The position numbers were made by a program, and so were the translations under genes. The notes below the pieces were generated by a model, which saw only the letters and a list, made by a program, of their open reading frames with translations, ran no database searches and was not told the DNA's origin. 15,255 nucleotides of DNA, taken from contig JBCCQN010000195.1 of assembly GCA_039024315.1 (NCBI GenBank), positions 1 to 15,255 of the forward strand, read 5' to 3'. Shown one piece after another: positions 1-9,800 of the stretch. Origin of the DNA: JBCAWW01 sp039024315 (GTDB taxonomy: Bacteria; Bacteroidota; Bacteroidia; J057). Within the stretch, counting starts at the first letter, position 1. The number at the start of each line of letters is the position of its first letter.

Positions 1-1496
1 AGATTGTTGGTCTGATCTGGTACAATAGGCGTATTGCCTTGGGCGATGAGATAATCATAAGCTGCTTTGACGTCAATCAGGCCATTACCATAGTCATTAT
101 CCTCTCCGGGGGTACCTAGATCAATGGCGGACATATAGAGTCCCATCTTGATGTCATAGGCAGATAGGGTGGGAAAGGCTTCACGAAGTAACAAGAAGGC
201 ACCTGAAACGTGAGGGGTCGCCATAGAAGTCCCAGAGAATGCAGCGTAGGTATTATTGGGAGTCGTAGAACGAATAAAACTACCGGGTGCAACTACTTCA
301 GGCTTGATAAAGAGCGCATTGGCTGTATCTGGGCAGTGGCTTGGGCCACGGCTCGAAAAGCCTGAGATAGGGAAGCCAACGCCTCCTGGGTTGATTGATC
401 CTACCGAGAAAGTGTTGACCAAGCTCATATTTAAGCTAGGTTCTGCTCCCATGGTCATGGCACTAGGGCCTTCATTGCCAGCACCAAAGACAGCGATGAT
501 ACCTGCAGCTTCGACCGTAATTTGCAATTGGCCAAAGGCTCCTGGGTTACAAAAGTTAGTGCCTACATTATTGATCACATTACGCCAAGAGTTATTGATC
601 ACATCTGGCATATCGTCGGTCGTATTGAGATCACCATCGGGATCAAGGGCCCATTGGAATACGCCCGCAGGATTGAACTGAGAAACACATTCGGGGCTAA
701 AGCCTGGGATTTCTGGCGAGCCCATCCAAAAAGAATTGAAAGCTACCCCAATGGTATCATTGGTATTAGGGTTCATCCCGATAGAAGTACCGGCAACATG
801 AGTACCATGGCTATCACAATCCGTGGGGATAGAAGTGTTGCCCCATTGGTCATACCAAGCTAAGTTCGCGGGAGCAAAATTACCGTAGTAAGTACGCTTC
901 AAGGCAGGGTGCTCTCCATCTACTCCAGTATCCATGATGAGGACTTTGCGACCATATCCTGTATATCCTAAGTTCCACATGGCAGGAGCATTGATTGCCG
1001 TAAGGCCAATTTCTCTGCCGTTGGGAACCATGGTGGCAGCTGCCTTGGTTACTTTAGAGATAGTGGGAGTTCTGATATATTCGATTAACTCAACGTCTAA
1101 GCGATTGCTAATTTGTTTGATCGCCTCTGGAGTCATATGAGCGTAGATAAGATTGCTTATCCAGTAAGCTTTTACTTGCTCATGGATCACGCCATTCATA
1201 GCTTCTAAGGCAGCTAGGATGGGGCCTTGAGTAGCAGCCGCCTTGTCCTGCAGAGCTTGTAAAAGTACAGGTACTCTCTCTTGACGAGGGACCTTGCGCT
1301 TTTGAAAATCAGCATCCATCGCACTGACATCGACGCGATCTGCTAATAAGATGTAAACAGGTAAATAAGTCTGGGCTTGAGTTTCCATTTCGACCATCAA
1401 GTCAGGATGGATAACAGCAGCATTGAAAGTACTTTGGGCGTTTAGGCTTGTGCTTAGCCATATTAGACCCAAACAAAGGGTAAAGAAGGGCTTCAT
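1..1496 (-). CDS. Secreted subtilisin-like serine protease (S8), C-terminus cut by window edge
   Basis: Reading the minus strand from the ATG at 1496 gives 498 codons without a stop up to the left edge. Residues 1-21 are a signal peptide (MKPFFTLCLGLIWLSTSLNA, then Q). Residues of about 35-150 look like an inhibitor-type propeptide, and the peptidase domain covers about 170-455. The catalytic triad is visible: Asp189 in VLIMDTGVDGEHPAL, His230 in DSHGTHVAGT and Ser424 in SGTSMATPHVSG. The oxyanion Asn341 lies in GAGNEGPS. The spacing and the VINNSW motif recall bacillopeptidase F-like subtilases (recall, not a search). It should degrade protein outside the cell. The missing C-terminus probably carries further beta domains and a T9SS sorting signal, as in the two proteases downstream, but that is inference. 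It follows the alpha/beta hydrolase gene on the same strand after 189 bp. Confidence 0.93.
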   Translation of the reverse strand, partial: MKPFFTLCLGLIWLSTSLNAQSTFNAAVIHPDLMVEMETQAQTYLPVYILLADRVDVSAMDADFQKRKVPRQERVPVLLQALQDKAAATQGPILAALEAMNGVIHEQVKAYWISNLIYAHMTPEAIKQISNRLDVELIEYIRTPTISKVTKAAATMVPNGREIGLTAINAPAMWNLGYTGYGRKVLIMDTGVDGEHPALKRTYYGNFAPANLAWYDQWGNTSIPTDCDSHGTHVAGTSIGMNPNTNDTIGVAFNSFWMGSPEIPGFSPECVSQFNPAGVFQWALDPDGDLNTTDDMPDVINNSWRNVINNVGTNFCNPGAFGQLQITVEAAGIIAVFGAGNEGPSAMTMGAEPSLNMSLVNTFSVGSINPGGVGFPISGFSSRGPSHCPDTANALFIKPEVVAPGSFIRSTTPNNTYAAFSGTSMATPHVSGAFLLLREAFPTLSAYDIKMGLYMSAIDLGTPGEDNDYGNGLIDVKAAYDYLIAQGNTPIVPDQTNN

Positions 1497-1558
1497 ACTT
1501 TGGGTTTTTAAGATTAGGATATTCAGTTTATTTCATTTTAGCAATGAGATAAAAGTAT

Positions 1559-1622
1559 TTAGTATCAAGACGCTTAAAAATCGGACTAATAGGGTCATGA
1601 AGGGTATTTTGCTTGATACTAA
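1559..1622. repeat. 11-bp perfect inverted repeat upstream of the S8 protease
   Basis: TTAGTATCAAG at 1559-1569 is matched by its exact reverse complement at 1612-1622, with a 42-bp spacer. It lies 63-126 bp ahead of the S8 protease start, inside the 189-bp gap between two minus-strand genes. It could be a pair of regulator half-sites or the base of an RNA stem. No convincing TAnnTTTG promoter was found in this gap. Confidence 0.5.
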
Positions 1623-1685
1623 CAGACTCTGATCTTTCTACTTCTTTTTTTGATATTTATTTCTTCACTACCAATCGGTTTTGGA

Positions 1686-2765
1686 TTATCTAATGATACC
1701 ATACTCTCCTAACCAATCAGTGATAGTTTCATAGTAATTATTACAAGCTTGCCAGTTTAAAGCTGATAAATTCTCTCCGTAGGCGCAACTAATGCATTTT
1801 TGCATACTATGATTGCACTGCTCGAAAACCTTAGTAGTGAGTTGAGCGTTCTGCGAAGCAGCTATTGAAGACTCATACAAACGCTTGGTCTTGCGCCAAT
1901 CTACCTGAGAATCATTTTCGCCAAATACAGCTAATACAGGGCACTCTATTTGCTGCAAAAGCTGGTCGAAATCTTTTATATAGACCCACAATCCACTTCC
2001 TTCATCAAAATACCCTTTGCGGGTATAGTTTTGAATTTCTTGCTGATAGGCCAATTTACCTGCTTCTGTGATCTCTTTGACAGGGGTATAATTGAAAAGT
2101 TGCTGGCAAAGACTGTCCTCGGTCAAAGGCTTAATTGCCCGTAGGTACTCCTCATAAGTCCCCGCTGTACACTGAACCTTATGACCCGCTAGCCAGGCCT
2201 TATATAACTGCTCTGCCTCTCCTTCTGTTTTGCCTGCAATCAGTAAGTTTTCTCGCAGCAAATAGCCATAATTTTCTTTGTCATCGGTACCGCTGGCCGA
2301 GATCCAAAAGGCAGCGGGAAACTCTCTGATGATCAAAGGACAAATCCAACCGGCTCGACTGATACCCCAAAGACCGATTTTTTGATAGCCTTCAAGCTTA
2401 CGCCTTTTAATCTCTTCGATGGCAGCTAAGGCCTCGCGGGCAGAACTTTCGACGGGCTGTTGGATATCAAACTCGCCCTCGCTCTTGCCACAACCCATCT
2501 TATCCCAAAGGACAACAGTAAGCCCGATCTGGACAAAATGATCCCGTAATTGAGAAAACCATTGCCCCTCCACAAAATCAGTAGGGCCATAGCCCGGTAC
2601 TATAATGACAAGTGCCTGAGAGGGCTGTCCTTCGGCTTTTTCGATGAGACCTCTTAAGGTCTTATCCTCAAACTGGAATTCAAAGGACGCTGAAATTCTC
2701 TTTCCCCATGCTTGAGGACTGAGAAATGGACAAGCTAAAAGTAATAACAGACTAAAAACTTTCAT
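1686..2765 (-). CDS. Exported alpha/beta hydrolase
   Basis: 359 aa from the ATG at 2765. An in-frame ATG 20 codons upstream (2825) is less likely, because the chosen start puts a clean signal peptide (MKVFSLLLLLACPFLSPQAWG) at the N-terminus. The alpha/beta hydrolase hallmarks appear in order: VPGYGPTD oxyanion loop (about 56-63), nucleophile elbow GISRAG with Ser136, a helical lid around 160-265, acid Asp285 in GENDSQVD, and His319 in CNHSMQ. This is the layout of S33/S9-related peptidases and esterases. The substrate is not readable; an ester or short peptide is likely. Four cysteines (317, 324, 327, 341) cluster round the catalytic His and could form disulfides, consistent with export. It is transcribed away from the TonB receptor and toward the S8 protease. 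Confidence 0.88.
   Translation of the reverse strand: MKVFSLLLLLACPFLSPQAWGKRISASFEFQFEDKTLRGLIEKAEGQPSQALVIIVPGYGPTDFVEGQWFSQLRDHFVQIGLTVVLWDKMGCGKSEGEFDIQQPVESSAREALAAIEEIKRRKLEGYQKIGLWGISRAGWICPLIIREFPAAFWISASGTDDKENYGYLLRENLLIAGKTEGEAEQLYKAWLAGHKVQCTAGTYEEYLRAIKPLTEDSLCQQLFNYTPVKEITEAGKLAYQQEIQNYTRKGYFDEGSGLWVYIKDFDQLLQQIECPVLAVFGENDSQVDWRKTKRLYESSIAASQNAQLTTKVFEQCNHSMQKCISCAYGENLSALNWQACNNYYETITDWLGEYGIIR
1847..1859 (+). repeat. Copy 1 of a dispersed word (CGTTCTGCGAAGC)
   Basis: This 13-mer lies inside the alpha/beta hydrolase gene, where it is read antisense to code for part of AASQNAQL. The same word occurs at 13101-13113 and, inverted, at 5618-5630. The three contexts encode unrelated sequence, so protein homology does not explain the match. 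Confidence 0.4.
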
Positions 2766-3151
2766 TTGGTTAAAAGACTTTTTGTGGGATTTTTTTGTTA
2801 GTCTCAATGGCCCTATTCTCTGCAACGTGGCACTTTTAAAGGACGAATTGATCTACCAAAAGAGTAATCCTAGCTAATGATGGTCTAAAGCCTGTTCATC
2901 AATATTACAATATCGGTATATATATGTTTCCTTCGCCTCACTTTCCCCCAGATTATAGTGCATTTATTTTTCTCTCTTATTCTCGGTAGGGTATTCAGTT
3001 TTTGGTTTGTCTTACCACCAAAATCTGACAAAAAGACAGTTTACTCATAAGGTTTAAATTGGTTCTAGTGTGTGTAGTAATGGAGGAGGAGCCCACGGCT
3101 CCCCTCTTTTTTTATGCCTAGCTTTATCAAAACAAAGCCTACTTTTACACT
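2766..3151. other. Divergent intergenic region, 386 bp
   Basis: This lies between the minus-strand hydrolase and the plus-strand TonB receptor, so it should hold promoters for both. I found no coding frame of note, no tRNA and no recognisable riboswitch consensus. The plus-strand half contains a 7-bp inverted repeat (TTTTGGT at 3000-3006 and ACCAAAA at 3017-3023). It also contains a terminator-like hairpin at 3082-3113, listed separately. The part 2826-2990 is AT-rich with no structure I can name. Confidence 0.7.
3082..3113 (+). terminator. Orphan intrinsic-terminator hairpin in the TonB receptor leader
   Basis: GGAGCC (3088-3093), loop CAC and GGCTCC (3097-3102) form the core. The stem is prolonged past a single bulged A (3087) by GAGG against CCTC, and is followed by seven T at 3107-3113. 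It points the same way as the receptor gene, whose ATG is 38 bp further on, and no plus-strand gene lies upstream. It is therefore either the end of a small RNA or a leader terminator (attenuator) acting on the receptor mRNA. Confidence 0.7.
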
Positions 3152-5614
3152 ATGAAAGTATTTTATGCTCTAATACTATTGAGTTGCTGTAGTTTCCTCT
3201 CCGCTCAAGAGCTCTACACGATTAGCGGATATGTGCAGGATGCCGAAAACAGCGAAAAACTCATCAGTGCCAAGGTCTATGATAGCCGTTCCGGTAACGG
3301 TGCTCTAACTAACAACTTTGGTTTCTTTAGCCTGACCCTGCCAGCTGGCCCTGTTTCCTTGACCGTCGCTTATACTGGATATAAGCCTTTCAAGCTCGAA
3401 TTAGATCTGCAGCAAGACGCTGAATTTACCTTTGATCTCGAATTTTACAGTACTGACGAAGTGACCATCGTGGCCGATGAGGTCGAACGCATCCAAGAGA
3501 AGACAGAGATGAGCACGATAGATGTACCGATCGAGCAAATCAAGCTTTTGCCTGCACTGCTGGGTGAGGTAGATGTGATCAAGGCCATCCAACTCCTGCC
3601 TGGCGTACAATCGGGCAATGAAGGTACAACTGGACTATACGTTCGCGGCGGCGGACCAGACCAAAACCTAATCCTGCTCGATGATGTTCCGCTTTACTAT
3701 GTGAGTCACTTAGGGGGATTTTTCTCAGTATTTAATGCCGATGCCTTGAGTAGTGTCAAATTGGTGAAAGGCGGTTTCCCTTCTCGCTATGGCGGACGCC
3801 TTTCCTCGGTGCTAGACATACGGATGAAAGACGGTAATGCCGAAAAGTTTCAAGGGGAGGGAAGTCTCGGTATAATTGCTTCACGCATCTCTCTGCAAGG
3901 GCCAATTATTAAAAATAAAACTTCCTTTATGGTTTCGGCGCGTCGGACCTATTTAGATTTGTTTACCCGTCCGCTGACCTCTCTGATTACCCGCTTACAA
4001 TCAGGAGGTGAAACTGCTGCTTCTTTTGGTTATTATTTCTATGACCTCAATGCTAAGGTCAATCATAAAATTTCTCACCGCGACCGCCTCTTGCTGAGTC
4101 TTTATATGGGGGATGATCGCTTGGGCCTGAGTTTGAGTGATCAAACAGGCGAGCCAGGTGCTCCCGATTACAACGCTTTTGCCATCCGTAATACCAATGC
4201 TTGGGGCAATCGCTTAGCCGCTCTGCGTTGGAATCATATCTGGAATCCCAAGCTATTCAGTAATCTCACCGCTACCTATACCAATTATCGTCTCAAGACG
4301 GATAGTGATATTGAAACCGAATTTGATAATGGCGCTGGTGGGGTCGAGTCCATCGATGCCGCCTTGCGATACCGCTCTGGCATTAGGGACTTTGGGGCTA
4401 AACTTGAATTTGATTACTACCCTAATCCAAGGCATGATATCAAGTTTGGGGGCAATGTAACCTTTCACACATTTACCCCTGGTGCGGCTGGTTTTCAAAT
4501 CAGTGTAGGGGATACGGCTTTGATTGACACTATGCTCAACAACCAAATCCAAAATACTTGGGAGAGTTATGTGTTCGTCGAAGACAATTTTCGGATTGGC
4601 AGTCGTTTTAGTGGTAATGTGGGATTACATGCCTCTTTGCTAAGAGTCAACCAAAAAAGTTATCCCTCTTTACAACCACGCTTATCCCTACGCTACCTCG
4701 TCTCGGAAGACGTATCGATCAAGGCTTCCTATGCACGCATGACGCAATTTTTACATCTATTGGTCAACTCTGGCACGGGACTACCGATTGATCTTTGGGT
4801 ACCGGCGACCGATAGAGTACCGCCCCAACAATCTTGGCAAGCAGCCCTTGGAATAGCGAGTAGTTTGTTTGACGATAAGATCGAGTTTACGGTCGAAGGC
4901 TACTACAAACAAATGTCAGGACTGATTGCCTATAAAGAAGGGACTGATTTTTATATTGGCCTTGACGGAACTGATTGGCAGGACCGGGTTGAAACAGGCG
5001 GCGAAGGGGAAGCCTATGGTGTAGAGTTTCTCTTACAAAAGAAAACGGGCAAGACTACCGGCTGGATTGGTTATACGCTTTCTTGGAACAATCGCCAGTT
5101 TGAAAACCTCAATCAAGGCGAGGTTTTTCCCTTTAGATATGACCGGAGACACGACATCAGTGTGGTGCTGGCGCATCAGTTGACAGAGCGCGTCAGCTTT
5201 TCTGCTACTTGGGTTTATGGTACAGGTAATGCGATTTCGCTACCGAGTGGCGGTTACACCACATTGCCGGTCAGGCCTAATATCAATCGTGGCTTTACGC
5301 CGCAGTTTGGTAGTTTTTATCCCTTACTCAATGGGCAACAAGGGGTACAGCTCTATGAAAATGGCCGTAATGGCTTCCGTATGGAGGACTACCACCGCAT
5401 GGACTTGGGGATGAATGTCAAGCGTCCTACGAAATGGGGCTCACTCACTTGGAATTTTGGCATCTATAACATCTACAATCGCCTCAATCCTTATGCCTAT
5501 TTCATCGGTTTTGACGAAGATCGGGTACTACCTAATGGCGATCCGCAACCTGCTTTGATCAAGGTATCACTATTTCCTATTATTCCTTCGATCAGTTTGA
5601 GTTTTAAGTTTTAG
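3152..5614 (+). CDS. TonB-dependent outer-membrane receptor with carboxypeptidase-regulatory-like N-domain
   Basis: 820 aa, a usual length for Bacteroidota receptors of this kind. A signal peptide (residues 1-18, ending LSA before QE) is followed by a carboxypeptidase-D regulatory-like beta domain (about 20-100, starting YTISGYVQDAENSEKL). The plug is at about 120-235, with GLYVRGGGPDQNLILLDDVP and GGFPSRYGGRLSSVLDIRMKDG. The rest is a 22-strand-type beta barrel ending in phenylalanine (SLSFKF), the usual outer-membrane assembly signal. It should import a ligand across the outer membrane using TonB-ExbBD energy. The substrate is unknown. The DUF4249 lipoprotein gene downstream is its typical partner in this phylum. 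The start is preceded by TTTACACT directly at the ATG and has no Shine-Dalgarno sequence. Confidence 0.95.
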   Translation: MKVFYALILLSCCSFLSAQELYTISGYVQDAENSEKLISAKVYDSRSGNGALTNNFGFFSLTLPAGPVSLTVAYTGYKPFKLELDLQQDAEFTFDLEFYSTDEVTIVADEVERIQEKTEMSTIDVPIEQIKLLPALLGEVDVIKAIQLLPGVQSGNEGTTGLYVRGGGPDQNLILLDDVPLYYVSHLGGFFSVFNADALSSVKLVKGGFPSRYGGRLSSVLDIRMKDGNAEKFQGEGSLGIIASRISLQGPIIKNKTSFMVSARRTYLDLFTRPLTSLITRLQSGGETAASFGYYFYDLNAKVNHKISHRDRLLLSLYMGDDRLGLSLSDQTGEPGAPDYNAFAIRNTNAWGNRLAALRWNHIWNPKLFSNLTATYTNYRLKTDSDIETEFDNGAGGVESIDAALRYRSGIRDFGAKLEFDYYPNPRHDIKFGGNVTFHTFTPGAAGFQISVGDTALIDTMLNNQIQNTWESYVFVEDNFRIGSRFSGNVGLHASLLRVNQKSYPSLQPRLSLRYLVSEDVSIKASYARMTQFLHLLVNSGTGLPIDLWVPATDRVPPQQSWQAALGIASSLFDDKIEFTVEGYYKQMSGLIAYKEGTDFYIGLDGTDWQDRVETGGEGEAYGVEFLLQKKTGKTTGWIGYTLSWNNRQFENLNQGEVFPFRYDRRHDISVVLAHQLTERVSFSATWVYGTGNAISLPSGGYTTLPVRPNINRGFTPQFGSFYPLLNGQQGVQLYENGRNGFRMEDYHRMDLGMNVKRPTKWGSLTWNFGIYNIYNRLNPYAYFIGFDEDRVLPNGDPQPALIKVSLFPIIPSISLSFKF

Positions 5615-5630
5615 TCAGCTTCGCAGAACG
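5614..5630 (-). repeat. Copy 2 of a dispersed word, 17 bp, intergenic
   Basis: GTCAGCTTCGCAGAACG starts at the last base of the receptor stop codon. Its exact reverse complement is at 13101-13117 inside the Lys-C-like protease gene, and 13 of its bases recur at 1847-1859. The rest of the gap to the next gene (to 5838) holds no gene. It contains a 7-bp inverted repeat (5640-5646 with 5699-5705) and a small hairpin (GAGAAA 5786-5791 with TTTCTC 5797-5802). Confidence 0.45.
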
Positions 5631-5838
5631 ATAAGTCAGTGGTTGAAGGTTGGAGTTTATGAAGTTTTGAATCAGGCAAAAGCGAAAGATTCCCCTACTC
5701 AACCATTCGATACTTCAGCCATTCTTTAAGGACTTAGGCAATAGTATTCAGTATTAAGACCTAGGGAAACTGGCTATATAGTTTAGAGAAACCTTTTTTC
5801 TCGGTACTCCATACTTTTTACCTAAAACGATTATCCTC

Positions 5839-6798
5839 ATGAAATCATTACCTATATATCTCCTTTTTGCGACCGCTTTGGGCCTTTTTGCCTGTCAAAC
5901 CACGCTCGATGTGCCGCTCCCCCCCCATGAAACTAAATTGGTGCTTAATGCCTTTCTCGAACCTGGAGAACCGATTGATCTTTATCTCACACGTAGCTAC
6001 GGACCCTTAGAGTTACCCTCTATAGAAGAAATTCTGATTCCAGATGCAGAGGTACAGGTCAGTATTGATGGCCAAGATATTGGGGCTTTTGTATATCGAG
6101 ATACTGCCTTTTTTCCAGGCGCTACTGGCAACGATGTTTCCGGTAAATACTTCAATGCTACCAGCCCCCAATCTGGGCAGACGGTATCAGTCAACATCAG
6201 CCATCCCGATTATGAAGCCATTCAGGCGAGCACTTTGATCCCTAACCCTATCAATATCATCGATGCTAGTATTGATCAATACATCTTGCGAGAAATCTTT
6301 CCTGATGGTACCGGTCGCTTTCAGTCTTTACTCAACTTGACCATTGATGATCCTGCAGGAATCAACAACTACTATGTCGTCGATGCAGATATTGAGTATG
6401 AAGATCCCGCTTTTCCCGGACAAGCTCTGCGAGCTTTTGCCAATGTACAAGGCATAGCACGTTTAGGAGATCAAGGGGTTTATACTACGGACGGGAACCT
6501 GTTTAGCGATGAGGAATTTGATGGCCAAAGGGCAACAATTCAGTTGCTCTGTGAGTTACCCAATTCATTCAACGATCCAGCTTTGATCCAACCCTTAGAT
6601 ATCAAAAAGATATTTATTTACTCACTTTCAGCGAGTGAAGATTATGCTCGATATCAGCTCAAATTACAAGATCAGCAAGGCGGATTGGGTGGCATTAATA
6701 TTCTGCAAGCAGAACCCGTAATTGTCTATTCAAATATTGAAAATGGATACGGGATTTTAGGGGCTTCCGTGGCAGCTTTGGATACAATTGTGCAGTAG
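5839..6798 (+). CDS. DUF4249 lipoprotein, partner of the TonB receptor
   Basis: 319 aa. The N-terminus is a lipoprotein signal with Cys19 as the lipidated residue (GLFACQ), so the mature protein should sit on the outer membrane. The stretch KLVLNAFLEPGEPIDLYLTRS followed by IPDAEVQVSIDG is characteristic of the DUF4249 family. In Bacteroidota that family is regularly encoded just after a TonB-dependent receptor with a carboxypeptidase-like domain. By analogy with SusC/SusD it may help capture or deliver the receptor's ligand, but no family member's biochemistry is known to me. It lies 224 bp after the receptor and 85 bp before the metalloprotease, all on the same strand. No acidic surface-export signature of the Capnocytophaga type follows the cysteine (next residues QTTLDV), so its facing is unclear. 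Confidence 0.88.
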   Translation: MKSLPIYLLFATALGLFACQTTLDVPLPPHETKLVLNAFLEPGEPIDLYLTRSYGPLELPSIEEILIPDAEVQVSIDGQDIGAFVYRDTAFFPGATGNDVSGKYFNATSPQSGQTVSVNISHPDYEAIQASTLIPNPINIIDASIDQYILREIFPDGTGRFQSLLNLTIDDPAGINNYYVVDADIEYEDPAFPGQALRAFANVQGIARLGDQGVYTTDGNLFSDEEFDGQRATIQLLCELPNSFNDPALIQPLDIKKIFIYSLSASEDYARYQLKLQDQQGGLGGINILQAEPVIVYSNIENGYGILGASVAALDTIVQ

Positions 6799-6883
6799 GG
6801 AAAGGCTTGTTTGGATTGTTTGAATAATCATATACTCAATACGAAATCTCGTAACTTGGGTCGGTTATACTTTATGCTAACAT

Positions 6884-9800
6884 ATGAGACTTACTTTACT
6901 CTGCCTGTGTTTGGGCCTGTTTTATAGCAGTATCAATACACAAGCCCAATCCGTCTGGCAAACCATTGACAAAACCACAATACCCAACTCGCTTCAACAA
7001 GACCTACAGCCCAATAAGTACCAGCTGTTGGCCTTGGATCTAACTACTATGCGCCAAGCTTTATTGCAAGTTCCGCATGAAAGCAAAAGCTCATTATCTC
7101 AGTCTAATGCGTTCATTGAGTTACCCATGCAAGATGGGAGCACGCAAAGCTTTCGCCTGATTGAGTACGATGTTATGGCGCCTGGCTTGATCGCCAAATT
7201 TCCGGAATTTCATACTTACTATGGGATAGAAGTTTCCGATCCCAACTTAAGGGTTCGAGTCGATATCACGACCAAAGGGGTAAGGGTGATGGGTAGCTCA
7301 CCTGCTGGGCAGTGGTTTGTGGACCCTTATGGCAGAGGCAATACTCAATACTATCTCGCCTACGCCAAGGCAGACTATCCGACAAATAACAGTTGGCGCT
7401 GCGAGTTAGACGCTTCTATGGTTAGGCCTTCGGGCAACGCTCCTGTCAGTGGCACTAGAGCCGGAGATTGCAGCTTAAGAGTCTATCGTCTAGCAATGGC
7501 TGCTAGGGGAGAATATACGGCCTTTCACGGTGGAGTAATCAATGCGTTGTCCGAGATTGTCAATATCGTCAACCGTCTCAACGAAATCTACGAAAGAGAT
7601 TTGAGCGTTCGCTTTCAGCTGATCCCTAACAATGACTTGATCATTTATCCTAACGCAGCTACTGATCCTTATTCAGGCGGTTTGGGACAAAACTTGACGC
7701 AAAATCGAATCAACTTGAACGCTGTGATCGGGGTGAACAATTATGACGTTGGGCATCTAATCAGCGCTAGTGGAGGCGGGGGACTCGCTGGATTAGGGGT
7801 GGTTTGTTCTAATTTCAAGGCCGAAGGAGGTACCTCTTTGCCCAACCCAACCGGTGATCCCTTTGTAATAGATTATGTGGCCCATGAGCTAGGGCATCAA
7901 TTTGGTGCTAACCATACCTTTAACAATAATTGCTTTGGGCAAAGAGCAAATTCTGCTGCCTATGAACCAGGCAGTGCGGTTACCATTATGGGATATGCGG
8001 GGATCTGTTCGCCCAACGTACAAAGCAATAGCGATGCGATGTTTCATGCCTACAGTATGCTTGAGATGCAGCAGGAAATCCTGAGCCACAACTGTCCCGC
8101 GATTGTTAATACTGGCAACCAAGCTCCCTTGGTTGAGGCAGGTTCAGATTATACGATTCCACATTCAACGCCATTCGTGCTTACCGCCAACGCTACCGAT
8201 CTCAACAATGATCCATTGACCTATTCATGGGAACAGTGGGACAATGAGATTGCGAGCATGCCGCCTAGTGCAAACTCCACTAATGGTCCTGCCTTCAGAA
8301 CATATTTGCCTAGCTCTAGTCCTAGCCGTACGATCCCTCAACTGCTTTCAATAGTTAATAATCTGACCCCTACTTGGGAACGCTTATCCGCAGTAGGGAG
8401 AGATTATAATTTCCGAGTGACCGTAAGAGATAATGCCGCTGGCAATGGCTGTACCGCGGAAGATGATATGGCGGTGACGGTTCATGGCACTGCTGGTCCC
8501 TTTGTCGTTACCTCTCCTAATTCACCAGGCACTTGGCCTGCGGGCAGTATCCAGCCAGTAAGTTGGAATGTCGCTAATACGGATCTCGCCCCGATCAACT
8601 GCCAACTGGTTGATATTTACCTTTCTACAGACGGGGGCTTTACCTATCCAGTTTTACTGGCGGGGCAAGTGCTAAACGATGGTTCTACTCAAGTACAAGT
8701 GCCTAATCTACCTGGTAATGCCAATCGAGTAAGGGTACAAGCTCATGATAATATCTTTTTTGATATCTCCAACCAAAACTTCACTATCTCTGCCCCAACA
8801 TCACCGGCCATTTATTTTAATATGGAGCCCGCTTACCGTCTGCTTTGCTCCCAAGATAGTTTTGAGATACAGCTCGAATTAGATGAGATTGGCGGTGCAA
8901 TGAGTCCGGTAAACCTCAGCGCTACTAACGTTCCCGCAGGGGTTACGCTTAACTTCTCTAGTACGCAAGTAAACTTGCCTGCTACTGTCACAGCTAGGGT
9001 AGTAGCTACTGCTGGGGTAGTGCCCGGAAATTATCCAATTATCCTCACCGCTACCAATAACAACGGAGTGATCATTAGTCAGAGTTTTGACTTAGAGATC
9101 AGCGCTGCGAGTGTTGCTACTGCTCCGATCATCGCCATTCCTGGCAATTTTGCGACAAATGTCCTTACCGAACCAACCTTTATTTGGCCTCCAGCCATGG
9201 GCAATGGTGCTTATGATCTGGAAGTTTCCTCAAGTCCTGCCTTTGATAGTCTTGTGGTGTTTGAAGAAGCCTTTGCCGGCACTCAGTTGGTTTCACCTGC
9301 CAAGTTAGAGGCGGGACAAGTATATTATTGGAGGCTGCGGACTTATAATGAATGCGGGAAAGGACCTTATTCTACTGTAAATGCTTTTCAAACGGCCGTC
9401 ACAAGCTGTACAGAATATAATCCGGGCTTTTTGCCTATTGCGATATCCAATAGTGGTACTCCGACCGTTGGTTCGTTATTACTCGTCCCAGATAGTTACG
9501 TCATTAGTGATGTGAATGTCAAAAACATAGATATAACTCATGACAACATTGGGGAGTTGTCCATCAATCTAAGCAAAGCAAATGATGCTGATGCGCAGCT
9601 ATTTTCAGCTGTGTGTAATGGTTCTACTGCTTTTTACAACTCCTTTGATGATGTTGGCTTAGCGCAGCCACTGGCTTGTCCTGCTGACGATAGCTTGACC
9701 TATCAACCCTTAGAGTCATTTGCTGCATTTGATGGTTTTGATGCGGCGGGCGCATGGACACTTCAGATCTCTGATAATGCAGATGGTGGGGGCGGTTTGG

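Noticed and set aside
256..863. Plus-strand open frames of 141 and 113 codons
   Set aside because: They are antisense shadows of the S8 protease gene, whose minus-strand frame carries the complete catalytic triad.
2763..2825. Upstream ATG (2825) as start of the alpha/beta hydrolase
   Set aside because: It would bury a clean signal peptide behind 20 basic residues; the ATG at 2765 puts the signal peptide at the N-terminus.
3140..3147. TACTTTTA as -7 promoter box of the TonB receptor
   Set aside because: It is only 4 bases from the ATG and has no TTTG about 20 bases upstream, so it would require a leaderless mRNA without other support.
2826..3151. Cobalamin or other known riboswitch before the TonB receptor
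   Set aside because: No B12-box-like or other recognised conserved core was seen; only a terminator hairpin and a short inverted repeat are present.
3152..3190. Lipobox (LLSC) making the TonB receptor a lipoprotein
   Set aside because: The -2 residue is Leu, and the LSA-QE junction fits ordinary signal peptidase I cleavage, as is usual for receptors.
6701..6714. Palindrome TTCTGC-AA-GCAGAA inside the DUF4249 gene
   Set aside because: It is a single copy in coding sequence near the gene's end with no T-run or partner site; probably chance.
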